Position numbers and translations under genes: made by a program. Positions 1 through 7,169 of a stretch of DNA of 49,726 nucleotides are shown piece after piece. Source of the DNA: an uncultured Lachnospiraceae bacterium (GTDB lineage Bacteria > Bacillota > Clostridia > Lachnospirales > Lachnospiraceae). Under the pieces are notes generated by a model that was given only the letters and a program-made list of their open reading frames with translations, did not search any database and was not told the DNA's origin. The stretch covers positions 1-49,726 of the forward strand of contig CANOEC010000029.1 of the NCBI GenBank assembly GCA_947564735.1. Reading direction: 5' to 3'. Numbering within the stretch: position 1 is the stretch's first letter; the number at the start of each line of letters is the position of its first letter.

Positions 1-21
1 GAGCAATTTGTGCAATCTGCC
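1..21. repeat. Terminal inverted repeat, left copy
   Basis: These 21 bases are exactly the reverse complement of 49699-49719 near the other end of the window. The next 30 bases keep weaker similarity to the inner side of the right copy, sharing a TTTTGAC core. No transposase lies beside either copy. It is most simply an interspersed repeat at which the sequence assembly stopped. Confidence 0.8.
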
Positions 22-32
22 AGTAGTATTTT

Positions 33-55
33 GTAAAAGTTCATTTTGACCCCAA
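33..55. repeat. Short dispersed repeat with TTTTGACCCC core
   Basis: This stretch matches the reverse complement of 47218-47240 at 21 of 23 bases, and similarity continues for about 8 more bases on the ATCATC side. Shorter relatives of the TTTTGAC core are seen near 4665-4680 and 49665-49680. The function is unknown; it reads as a small dispersed intergenic repeat. Confidence 0.6.
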
Positions 56-101
56 TATCATCATAACTGGAAGCAAAATATAAAGAAGTGAAAAATAAGT
101 G

Positions 102-130
102 TTGACAAATAATATTATATGACATATAGT
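102..130 (+). promoter_or_regulatory. Promoter of the padR operon
   Basis: A perfect -35 TTGACA (102-107) is followed after 17 bases by TATAGT (125-130), a good sigma-A promoter. Transcription would start near 137. That leaves a leader of about 245 bases before padR, containing the palindrome at 143-165. Confidence 0.65.
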
Positions 131-142
131 ATCTGTAGAAAC

Positions 143-165
143 AATATTATACATCGTATAATATT
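143..165. promoter_or_regulatory. Palindromic operator candidate (PadR)
   Basis: The arms AATATTATAC (143-152) and GTATAATATT (156-165) are perfect inverted repeats around ATC. They sit just downstream of the predicted start of transcription, where a bound repressor would block elongation. A weaker AT-rich palindrome follows at about 176-192. PadR proteins commonly repress their own operon through such sites, so autoregulation is inferred. Confidence 0.55.
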
Positions 166-383
166 ATAGAACATAACAATATTATAATGTTCATAGATGC
201 AAATTTCCTTCAGGAGTCATGCTCGCAACAAGGACCGTTTCGCTAAGAAGTTCTTTGAGTTGAGATTCTGCGTAGCGGAATCATGGCGGACAGGGCGGCA
301 TGATATGATAGGGAAGACACAGATTGAACAGGAACGGATGATTTGCTATGAAATGTGTAAAGAGCAGGAAAGGAGTTTATCGC
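166..383. other. Leader region with repeat-like remnant
   Basis: This is the untranslated stretch before padR. Positions 197-330 form a short open frame with no ribosome site that resembles coding debris, not a gene. The bases around 213-250, starting GTCATGCTC, resemble 2719-2746, so this may be part of a dispersed intergenic repeat. No riboswitch was recognised. Confidence 0.35.
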
Positions 384-710
384 ATGGTTTTTAACACAGG
401 CGCGGCGCTGCTTGATGCAATCGTGCTGGCGGTGGTGTCCAGTGAACCGGAAGGGACATACGGCTACAAGATTACGCAGGAAGTGCGGCTGGTTATTGAG
501 ATTTCAGAGTCCACGCTATATCCGGTGCTCAGAAGGCTTCAGAAAGACGAATGTCTGGAAGTCTATGATATGGAATGCGCGGGCAGGAACAGACGATACT
601 ATAAGGTGACGGAGAAAGGGAGGGCGCAGCTCAATCTGTATATCAGTGAATGGTATCGGTATTCTGCTAAGTTAAACAGTATCTTTGAGGGAGGATTGAA
701 GCATGAATAG
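384..710 (+). CDS. PadR family transcriptional regulator
   Basis: The product is 108 aa, a typical length for a PadR subfamily-2 repressor. It has an N-terminal winged helix-turn-helix: the segment with YGYKITQEV, then STLYPVLRRLQKD as recognition helix, then the wing ending in RRYYKVTEKGRAQL. A C-terminal helix would serve for dimerisation. The ATG at 384 is chosen because AGGAAAGGAG lies 8 bases upstream; the frame stays open to 348 without such a site. The gene overlaps the DUF1700 gene by 8 bases. PadR/DUF1700/DUF4097 sets are common in Firmicutes and are usually linked to envelope stress, so it probably represses its own operon. Confidence 0.9.
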   Translation: MVFNTGAALLDAIVLAVVSSEPEGTYGYKITQEVRLVIEISESTLYPVLRRLQKDECLEVYDMECAGRNRRYYKVTEKGRAQLNLYISEWYRYSAKLNSIFEGGLKHE

Positions 711-1635
711 AGCAGAATTTTTGAGGCGTCTGACAGAGCTTCTGAGTGATGTATCACCGACGGAGCGGGAGGAAGCCATCCAATATTATAACGACTATTT
801 CGATGATGCGGGCGTGGAGAATGAGAGCGGTGTCATCGCATCGCTTGGAACGCCGGAGGAGCTTGCACGAACGATTAAGGCAGGGCTTAGCGACGGAGGA
901 GCAGGCGGTGAGTTTACGGAAGCCGGCTTCAGCGGTTACGCACAGACACATCGGGACGAGCTGATGAAAACTGGTGAGGGAGAGGGAAGCGGGACCGGGA
1001 ATGACGGCGCAGCACGGCAGAGCGGCGGAGGATGGTCCGGCAATGCGGGACAGCAGTCAGGACCGGAATGGAGAAATGGTACGGGAGCCGGCGTGCATAG
1101 CGGCGACGCATATTATCAGGGCGGCTACTATCAGAGAAACGGAAATGACAGTGTTTACGGCGGTAGAGAGGATACGAGAAGACAGGAGAACCCTTATGAA
1201 AAGACGGCGGCAGGCAATGCAGCATCGGGCGGTCAGTATGCGCAGCCAAAAAAAGGTATGTCCGGCGGGACGATTGCATTGCTTGTGATTCTTGCAGTCC
1301 TGACTTCCCCGATTTGGCTTGGGCTTCTGGGTGCATTTTTCGGATTGGCAATCGGAGTTCTGGCAACGCTATTTGGAGTTTTTGCATGCTTTCTGGTTGC
1401 TGGTATCGGGTTGGTTATAGTGGCGTTTGCGCTTTTGATAGCAGGGTTTGCCATGCTGTTTACGATACCGCTTGGCGGAGTGTGCATGATTGGTTCGGCG
1501 TTGATTGTTTTTGCCATCGGGCTTGTGTTTGTCTGGCTGATGGTTCTGATGGCAGGGTTGGCGATACCGGCATTTGTGAGAGGCGTAGGAGCTTTGTGCC
1601 GGAGACTTTTTGGTAGAGGAGGTGCGCGGGCATGA
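703..1635 (+). CDS. DUF1700 (HAAS domain) membrane protein
   Basis: This 310-aa protein has three parts. Residues 1-65 form the HAAS/DUF1700 domain, with the MNRAEFLRRLTELL start and the EREEAIQYYNDYFDDAG motif. Residues 66-185 are a low-complexity linker rich in Gly, Asn, Gln and Tyr. Residues 186-300 hold about four hydrophobic spans made largely of Gly, Ala, Val, Leu and Phe. HAAS domains pair with PadR regulators and are thought to be cytoplasmic partner modules of membrane sensors. The start overlaps padR by 8 bases and the stop overlaps the next ATG by 4 bases (ATGA), so all three genes are translationally coupled. The long linker is more extended than in compact family members. Confidence 0.85.
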   Translation: MNRAEFLRRLTELLSDVSPTEREEAIQYYNDYFDDAGVENESGVIASLGTPEELARTIKAGLSDGGAGGEFTEAGFSGYAQTHRDELMKTGEGEGSGTGNDGAARQSGGGWSGNAGQQSGPEWRNGTGAGVHSGDAYYQGGYYQRNGNDSVYGGREDTRRQENPYEKTAAGNAASGGQYAQPKKGMSGGTIALLVILAVLTSPIWLGLLGAFFGLAIGVLATLFGVFACFLVAGIGLVIVAFALLIAGFAMLFTIPLGGVCMIGSALIVFAIGLVFVWLMVLMAGLAIPAFVRGVGALCRRLFGRGGARA

Positions 1636-2687
1636 GTAAAGGAATGAATAAATTTACAAAAGGTTGTCTGATTACGGCGCTTGTGACATTTGTTATCGGA
1701 CTTTTTCTATGTGGCATCGGGGCGCTGTTAGGCGGATTCAGAATGTTGGACGGTATGGATATTGAAGGAATCACAGGCATTCCTTTTGTGTTCCACCGCT
1801 CGGCGAATGGCGGGATTCAATACGGTTTTGGCTGGGACGATTTGGATGACTGGGGTGATATTGACTGGACGGGATATGAGAAATGGAGCAGGATTGACGA
1901 CGGTGACGGAAAGATAGAGCTTGACCTGACCGCGGATACACTGCATAATCTTACGATGGAGATGGGTGCCTGTGATATCTATATCATGGAGTCCGAGAAT
2001 GAGCATGTATGCATCGAAGTAAAAGGTAACACAAGATATTTCCGTTATCTGGTGGAAAACGATGGCAGTCTGTCCTTGACACACACGACGGGGAGAGGGT
2101 ACTGGAACTGGTCCCGGCACAAGATTACGCCTGTGTCAACGGTATATCTCTATCTGCCAGAGGGCGTGATGTTGGATGAACTGGATATTGAAATCGGTGC
2201 AGGCAACATGGAGTCCGTGGAGCTTAGTGCGCGGAAAGTCAGTGTAGAGGCGGGAGCCGGCACATGTGACTTTGACAGCCTTACATCGACAGGTGAGACG
2301 GATTTGTTAGTGGGTGCCGGGACGATTACGCTGGATTCGCTGCGTGCAGGCAGTCTGGATGCAGAAGTTGGGGCTGGACAATTATATATCGACGATGCGC
2401 GGGTCGAAGGGGAGACAGATATGAATCTCGGTGTCGGCAGCGCTGAACTGAGCGGATTGTTTATCGGAAACATGAGTCTGGAGTGTGACATGGGGAATGT
2501 GACGCTTAAATTAGACGATGCAGAAGAAAATCACAACTATGACATTGAATGTTCTATCGGAAACGTGCGTCTGGGAAGCCACAGTTATACGGGTTTGGCG
2601 GACGACGTATTGATTTCAAACGGCAGTGCAAGCACTTATGAAATTGAGTGTTCTGTTGGAGATGTAGAGATTACTTTTGCACAGTAG
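1632..2687 (+). CDS. DUF4097 family beta-strand repeat protein
   Basis: This 351-aa protein has one N-terminal membrane span (about residues 12-36). An acidic, aromatic stretch (about 65-95) follows, with repeated short beta strands from about 110 to the end. The strands recur as near-repeats of the type 'IEIGAGNMES', 'VEAGAGTCDF', 'VGAGTITLDSL' and 'VGAGQLYIDDA', the hallmark of DUF4097 putative adhesin-like solenoids. It would be anchored in the membrane with the solenoid outside. It is the last gene of the padR operon. Its exact role is unknown; partners of this kind are tied to envelope-stress signalling. Confidence 0.85.
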   Translation: MSKGMNKFTKGCLITALVTFVIGLFLCGIGALLGGFRMLDGMDIEGITGIPFVFHRSANGGIQYGFGWDDLDDWGDIDWTGYEKWSRIDDGDGKIELDLTADTLHNLTMEMGACDIYIMESENEHVCIEVKGNTRYFRYLVENDGSLSLTHTTGRGYWNWSRHKITPVSTVYLYLPEGVMLDELDIEIGAGNMESVELSARKVSVEAGAGTCDFDSLTSTGETDLLVGAGTITLDSLRAGSLDAEVGAGQLYIDDARVEGETDMNLGVGSAELSGLFIGNMSLECDMGNVTLKLDDAEENHNYDIECSIGNVRLGSHSYTGLADDVLISNGSASTYEIECSVGDVEITFAQ

Positions 2688-2746
2688 CGTAAGAAGTACT
2701 TACGGACTTACAAAGCAAGTCATGCTCACAGCAAAGGCTGCTTTGC
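2688..2746. promoter_or_regulatory. Two hairpins between the DUF4097 gene and pspC
   Basis: CGTAAG/CTTACG (2688-2704, 5-base loop) begins right after the stop codon. GCAAAG/CTTTGC (2731-2746, 4-base loop) follows. Neither has a clear U run, so they may attenuate or process the transcript more than terminate it. The second lies in the stretch that resembles the leader around 213-250. Confidence 0.4.
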
Positions 2747-2801
2747 AAAAGCAAAGACAAACATAAAAGAATATTCGGATAGAGAAAAAGGAGAAAGAAA
2801 T

Positions 2802-3011
2802 ATGGGAAATGATTATAGGAAACTGGTGCGCTCTTCGACAAACAGGACAATCTGCGGTGTATGCGGCGGGATAGGAGAGTACTTGAATGTGGACCCGACG
2901 TTGATTCGTCTGATCTGGCTGATTTGTTCATTGGCAAGCTGTGGAACCGGATTGGTCGTCTATCTGGCGGCAGCGTTGATTATTCCGGAAGATAACACGG
3001 TAATCAGATAG
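2802..3011 (+). CDS. PspC domain-containing protein
   Basis: This is a 69-aa stand-alone PspC domain. The N-terminal segment RTICGVCGGIGEYLNVDPTLIRLIW is characteristic of the family. A single hydrophobic span ends in LIIPE, the usual end of the domain. AAAAGGAGAAAG upstream gives a good ribosome site. PspC proteins sense or respond to membrane stress. Its position directly behind the padR-DUF1700-DUF4097 set fits an envelope-stress module, as DUF4097 and PspC genes are often found together. Confidence 0.88.
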   Translation: MGNDYRKLVRSSTNRTICGVCGGIGEYLNVDPTLIRLIWLICSLASCGTGLVVYLAAALIIPEDNTVIR

Positions 3012-3048
3012 GAAAAGGGATAGGCGGAAATATAGTTTCGCAGGAAGC

Positions 3049-3082
3049 AAAACAGCAGGCTCGTTACAGAGTCTGCTGTTTT
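3049..3082. terminator. Bidirectional terminator
   Basis: AAAACAGCAG (3049-3058) pairs perfectly with CTGCTGTTTT (3073-3082). The flanking A and T runs give a U tract in both directions. It lies between convergent pspC and the ECF transporter gene, and overlaps the last codons of the latter. Confidence 0.8.
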
Positions 3083-3666
3083 GTCTTTCCGATGGTAAAG
3101 AACAGCCCGGATTTCTTCAATGCAGGACGAAGCGCCATGTACACTGCAACAGAGACGATGGTGGAAGTGACGGCATTGATGGAAGTGGACGCCACATTCC
3201 ATGCAAGGGTCAGCTCCGCCGCCGGCTTGCCGAGGATTAATAATTTATAGAAGTAACCGATGAGCGGGTCGAAAATAACATTGAATAAAAGACCGCCGAT
3301 GGTGGCTGCTATTGTCCATTTCAGCACCTTGCCGTTATCTCTTTCGGTAGAGATATGTCCCAGCCTGTGGGCAATTATGCCGGTAATCAGACCGATGCAG
3401 AATTTCAGGATAAAAGTCTTGGGTGCATAGACGACATAGACAGGGTCGAAGAGGTCACCAATTGTCATGCCGATGGCACCGCCGAGACCGCCGTACACAC
3501 CGCCGATTAACAGGGCGCCCAGCACGCATACGGCGTTGCCTAAATGGATGGACGTGGCGTCGCCGCCCGGCAGAGTGATTTTAATCTGCAAAAAAGTGAA
3601 CACAACATAGGACAGCGCCGCAAAGACGCCTGTCATTACAAGTTTCAGAAGTTTCTCGTTTTTCAT
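3064..3666 (-). CDS. ECF transporter S component
   Basis: This is a 200-aa integral membrane protein with about six spans. It contains an IHLGNAVCVLGALLLGG-like segment and GGAIGMTIGDLFDP, typical of the vitamin-binding S subunits of energy-coupling factor importers, in particular the ECF-riboflavin-transporter-like Pfam family. No T component or ATPases lie nearby, so it would share a common ECF module encoded elsewhere (group II). The substrate cannot be told from sequence alone. The ATG at 3666 is 6 bases from a GGAG site. The frame remains open upstream to 3753, but that part encodes a repeat-derived leader, not a conserved protein. Confidence 0.8.
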   Translation of the reverse strand: MKNEKLLKLVMTGVFAALSYVVFTFLQIKITLPGGDATSIHLGNAVCVLGALLIGGVYGGLGGAIGMTIGDLFDPVYVVYAPKTFILKFCIGLITGIIAHRLGHISTERDNGKVLKWTIAATIGGLLFNVIFDPLIGYFYKLLILGKPAAELTLAWNVASTSINAVTSTIVSVAVYMALRPALKKSGLFFTIGKTKQQTL

Positions 3667-3669
3667 CAT

Positions 3670-3699
3670 AATCTCCATTCCGGAGCGTTTACACGACGG
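3670..3699 (-). repeat. 30-bp repeat carrying the ribosome site, copy 1
   Basis: These 30 bases are identical at 28 positions to 48615-48644. In both places, read on the minus strand, the repeat ends in GGAATGGAGATT and lies directly in front of a minus-strand start codon, so it supplies the Shine-Dalgarno sequence. In each case the coding frame runs open through it as ...KRSGMEI. Confidence 0.75.
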
Positions 3700-3753
3700 G
3701 AGCGATACTTTTCTTTTTGCATGCCGTTCAACAAATTTGTGACGCTCCAGCAC

Positions 3754-4060
3754 AAATTGCCCTCTGAACTTTCAAAGAGTATCGTAATCCCCGAATCTTT
3801 ATACATAACTATATACCTAAATGGCATGTTGAAAAGTACCAATTCAGAAATTAATAACCATGCCAGATGAAAAATTGGGAGAATACGGAAATAGAGCATA
3901 TGGGAGAAAGAAAATATCAGAATAGAAAATGGGAAACGTATCATACTAACTAAAGAAATTTACAAAATGTGGAAATAAAAATATGGAAATAGGCAGAGTA
4001 GCAATGCAGCCGGTTTGAGATGACTTATACAGTCAATAACAATCAAGGAGAGGAAATGGC
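3754..4060. other. Divergent intergenic region, no riboswitch recognised
   Basis: About 300 AT-rich bases separate the minus-strand ECF gene from the plus-strand CmpB-like gene, so both promoters should lie here. I see no conserved riboswitch and no long palindrome. A vitamin riboswitch would have been expected for an ECF S component, and I could not identify one. Confidence 0.4.
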
Positions 4061-4612
4061 ATGGGATTTATCAAAAGGGAACAGATAAAAGAGGATTTTA
4101 TGTATTATGTCTGGCTGTTTTTTGTGCTGGCGGTCTTCGGATGGCTGTGGGAAGGATTTTTGTATTTATTTAAGGATGACATGTATGTCAACCGTGGTTT
4201 CTTGACCGGCCCGTGGCTGCCAATCTACGGAATAGGCGGGGTTATGCTGGAACTTCTCTTTCACAGATGGCGTGACAGACCAGTTCTGATATTTGTGTCA
4301 TCTATGGCGTTTTGTACGTTGCTGGAATATGTGTCCGGATGGTACTTAGAATTGACTTGGGGAGTCAAGTGGTGGGATTACAGTGAAATGCCATTGAATC
4401 TGCACGGGAGAATCTGCTTTCTGGGAAGTGTGTTGTTCGGGATAGGAGGAATGTTATTAGTCTGGGTTATCAGTCCGTTGTTTTATTCTTTGTATCGCAA
4501 AATTCCCGTCAGGGTGAAAAGTCTGATTGGACTTACGGTAATCGTGCTTTTTGTGGCGGATGCGGCATACAGCGCCATTCTTCCTCACTATGGGACAGGA
4601 ATCACATATTAG
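4061..4612 (+). CDS. Putative ABC transporter permease (CmpB-like) membrane protein
   Basis: This 183-aa protein has about five membrane spans. It contains RGFLTGPWLPIYGIGG and the LNLHGRICFLGSVLFG segment, which together mark the 'ABC_trans_CmpB' family (formerly DUF1113) of clostridial membrane proteins. The family name implies a transporter, but no ATPase is adjacent and the biochemical role is not established. GGAGAGG 9 bases before the ATG supports the start. It stands as a single gene. Confidence 0.82.
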   Translation: MGFIKREQIKEDFMYYVWLFFVLAVFGWLWEGFLYLFKDDMYVNRGFLTGPWLPIYGIGGVMLELLFHRWRDRPVLIFVSSMAFCTLLEYVSGWYLELTWGVKWWDYSEMPLNLHGRICFLGSVLFGIGGMLLVWVISPLFYSLYRKIPVRVKSLIGLTVIVLFVADAAYSAILPHYGTGITY

Positions 4613-4805
4613 GGAGGGCACATGCCGCAATGATACATACCGTCTGTCTTTTCAATTTATACTAAGCGCCTTTTGACATCAACATCAGCATGATATGATA
4701 ATAAGGGAAAATAGAGAAAGCAGGGAACCTTTTCCCTGCTTCTTCTATCTTATAGACAGAAGGACTTCTGAAAATAGGATACGGAATTTGAAAGGAGGTG
4801 CCTGT
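4613..4805 (+). promoter_or_regulatory. Promoter region of the sigma factor gene
   Basis: TTGACA (4673-4678) is followed by overlapping -10-like sequences TATGAT (4694-4699) and GATAAT (4697-4702), spaced 15 and 18 bases. The TTTTGACA sits in the same core sequence seen in the dispersed repeats at 33-55 and near the right end. AAAGGAGGTG (4791-4800) is the ribosome site that fixes the GTG start at 4806. Confidence 0.45.
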
Positions 4806-5285
4806 GTGTCTGAAATAGGACAGGATACATTTGCACAGTATATACGGGATTATGCACCCAATATGTATCGTCTGGCGCTTGCGATGTTACATAACAGGGA
4901 GGATGCAGAGGACGCGGTCAGCGAAGCGGTTCTGATTGCCTATGAGAAGCGGAACACGCTTCGCAGTCAGAATCGTTTTAAGCCGTGGATTATGCAGATT
5001 ACCGCAAACGAGGCGAGAAAAATATACGGGAAAAACAAGAGGTTTCTGCCCATAGAGGATATGGAACCTTACATGCCGGCATTTCAGGATGAGAAACATG
5101 AATTGTGGGATGCGGTCATGCAGCTTGAAAAGGCGTATCGGGAAGTGGTGATATTGTACTTCTACGAGCGGTTTTCCATCAAGGAAATCGGCGTGGCGCT
5201 CCGGATACCGGAGGGAACCGTGAAATCCAGATTGTCCAGAGCGAAGAAAGCCTTGCGTGGGATGATTTCAGAAAGGAGAGACTGA
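4806..5285 (+). CDS. RNA polymerase sigma factor, ECF-like sigma-70 family
   Basis: The product is 159 aa, typical for an ECF sigma factor. Region 2 runs from about residue 12 to 75, with ALAMLHNREDAEDAVSEAVL and FKPWIMQITANEARK. Region 4 runs from about 105 to 155, with YREVVILYFYERFSIKEIG, then the helix-turn-helix ending in IPEGTVKSRLSRAKKALR. The GTG at 4806 lies 7 bases after AAAGGAGG; an upstream open frame to 4695 has no such site. The stop overlaps the ATG of the next gene (TGATG), so the pair is translationally coupled. That is the classic arrangement for a sigma factor and its membrane anti-sigma. Confidence 0.92.
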   Translation: MSEIGQDTFAQYIRDYAPNMYRLALAMLHNREDAEDAVSEAVLIAYEKRNTLRSQNRFKPWIMQITANEARKIYGKNKRFLPIEDMEPYMPAFQDEKHELWDAVMQLEKAYREVVILYFYERFSIKEIGVALRIPEGTVKSRLSRAKKALRGMISERRD

Positions 5286-6877
5286 TGAAGGATAAATGGG
5301 AAGAGAAGCTGTTTTATATGGCAGGACAGGAGCAGATTATGATGCCGGACAGCTTGGCGGATAGAATAGATGAAATATTATGTAAACCTAAAAGGGGAAA
5401 ATTCCATATGAGTATACGGAAAAGTCTGATTCTGGCAGCAGCACTCGTGTTACTATGCTCTGCCACGGCAGTAGCCTCTGTCGGTGCATTGAGGGAGCGT
5501 ATGGAAGCCATGAACAGGGAAAGGATGGAGCTTTATTTTACACAGATTTATGAAAGCAAAATAGGAATTGATAATTACAACCGGTCCTATTCAGATTCAG
5601 AAAAGACGCGGATGGAAGCGCTTAAGGAGACCTATGAAAAGGAGGCGCATTTTCCCAAAGGGGAGATTACCATGATAGAGCAGGCGGAAGACTACAAGGG
5701 CAGGGGCGTCGCCTTTTTAGGCGCAACGTCCAGCTTTTTCTTCCCCGATCGGGAGATGAGTGACGAAGAGCTTCTACGTATCATTGACTTTCTGCATAAA
5801 AGGGACTACAGTCTGCAAAAGATGAATGAGATGATTGCGGCGGGGGAAGCGCAGATGCCGGTCATTGAGGAGAAAGAAATCGAGGCGACAGGCGAAAAGC
5901 TGCTGGCAACGGATGCGGTCTATGAGCCGGCACAGGCGCTGACAATTCCGTATAAGGGCGAATTGGAGCTGGATATGACGATAGCCGCAGGAAGGAATGA
6001 ATTGTTCTTAGGCGGATATAATGTGGTGCACAGAATGGAAATAGGCAGTAGTGATTCGGAGTTTTTCTTCGATGATTTCGGCATGGAGACGAGGATCATG
6101 GCAATGTGTCAGGATACAAACGGTGATGTATACATGGCGCTATTGCAGTGGCCGGATGAAACGGATGCGGAGAAAAGAACGCTGGCGGTCTGGGTTGTGG
6201 ATAGGGAAGGCGTACTGCTTCGCAAGATGGATTTGACCCCTTATATTGCGCCCGAAAGACAGGGCATCATCAGACGGATGGTAATGGACGAACAGGGATA
6301 TCTCTATCTGAATGTATCAGGCATAAAAGCGTCAGGACAGGGGCTGGAGTGTGGAATCCTTGTGCTGGATAAAGAGGGAAATTATGTTTCCACCATTACT
6401 TCGGATGAATATGCACTTAGAACGCTCGGAGGGCTCAGTGTTGGAAAAGACGGCAAAGTGTACACTTATATAGAAAATTTCTATGATCCGGATAATCCGC
6501 TAAAAAACATTATGGGGATTGCCTCTCTGGATGTGGAGAAGGGAACGCTTGGTGATATTTATTACGATATCATGCCAGAGAATGCATCAATCATGATTGA
6601 TGTCATAGCGCAGGGGGCGGAGTCGGATTTCGTGTTCTGGGGATATGATGGTATTTTCACATACAATCTGGGAGATGCATGTGCGGTCAGTGTTCTGCCG
6701 CCCTACGAGGCGCCCTGCGACTGGGAAGGCGTAAGGTGCTGTGCGCTGCCGGACGGCAGAATCGTGTTTGCGGATATCGGTGACTACCGTATCGAGGAGC
6801 ACCCTCTTGGTAAGAGACTTCTTGCGGTTCCGGAGAAAACATGCTTCTATTATGTGCCGGGTATGAAAACGGACTGA
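5285..6877 (+). CDS. Membrane-anchored protein, probable anti-sigma factor with propeller-like ectodomain
   Basis: This is a 530-aa protein. Residues 1-46 are cytoplasmic and charged, 48-67 form one membrane span, and the rest is outside. A helical segment (about 75-125) contains NRSYSDSEKTRMEALKE. From about 220 to 525 the chain shows repeated units of the kind 'DTNGDVYMALL', 'DEQGYLYLNV' and 'GKDGKVYTYI', as in NHL/PQQ-like beta-propellers. The gene is coupled by a 1-base overlap to the sigma gene. I infer that it holds the sigma factor at the membrane and senses something through the propeller. I see no zinc-binding anti-sigma motif (HxxxCxxC), so the sigma-binding surface is not identified. 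Confidence 0.6.
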   Translation: MKDKWEEKLFYMAGQEQIMMPDSLADRIDEILCKPKRGKFHMSIRKSLILAAALVLLCSATAVASVGALRERMEAMNRERMELYFTQIYESKIGIDNYNRSYSDSEKTRMEALKETYEKEAHFPKGEITMIEQAEDYKGRGVAFLGATSSFFFPDREMSDEELLRIIDFLHKRDYSLQKMNEMIAAGEAQMPVIEEKEIEATGEKLLATDAVYEPAQALTIPYKGELELDMTIAAGRNELFLGGYNVVHRMEIGSSDSEFFFDDFGMETRIMAMCQDTNGDVYMALLQWPDETDAEKRTLAVWVVDREGVLLRKMDLTPYIAPERQGIIRRMVMDEQGYLYLNVSGIKASGQGLECGILVLDKEGNYVSTITSDEYALRTLGGLSVGKDGKVYTYIENFYDPDNPLKNIMGIASLDVEKGTLGDIYYDIMPENASIMIDVIAQGAESDFVFWGYDGIFTYNLGDACAVSVLPPYEAPCDWEGVRCCALPDGRIVFADIGDYRIEEHPLGKRLLAVPEKTCFYYVPGMKTD

Positions 6878-6986
6878 CGTAAGGAAGCTGCCGGATACAT
6901 GATGCAGTCTGGAAGGCTGAACTGTTGCTGGGAGATGGCAAATTAACATTTGATGCTATAGCGTTTACAAATCCCTCGTGCTATAA

Positions 6987-7134
6987 TAGACTCAAGATTT
7001 CATCTTGAGTCTACAGGCCCGGAAGCATGCGTCACAAGAATTGCTCTGCAATTCTTGCTGAAGTTTACTGCATCTGTGCCTATACTACAATAATATAATG
7101 AAAAGACAGCCTTTTCTATTCATGTGGGCTGTCT
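6987..7134. promoter_or_regulatory. Three hairpins before the hybrid kinase gene
   Basis: In the 290-base gap three perfect stems occur: 6987-7013 (12 bp, TTC loop), 7035-7057 (CAAGAATTGC/GCAATTCTTG, TCT loop) and 7104-7134 (AGACAGCC/GGCTGTCT). None has a long U tract. A TATAAT with an upstream TG (6979-6987) and another at about 7093 may be -10 elements. The region probably ends the sigma operon and starts the kinase transcript. Confidence 0.45.
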
Positions 7135-7169
7135 ATCAGTGATGTGAGCGCGGGGGAGGCGGAAGCGTC

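Noticed and set aside
197-394. 65-codon frame before padR
   Set aside because: No ribosome site, overlaps the padR start in another frame, and looks like part of a repeat-derived leader.
3667-4060. Vitamin riboswitch upstream of the ECF S component
   Set aside because: Looked for folate, riboflavin and thiamine-type conserved cores on the minus strand and found none; the leader is AT-rich and carries the 30-bp repeat instead.
6954-6968. Catabolite-responsive (CcpA) site before the hybrid kinase
   Set aside because: The match (read as TGTAAACGCTATAG) fails at the last two conserved positions and the gene has no obvious sugar role.
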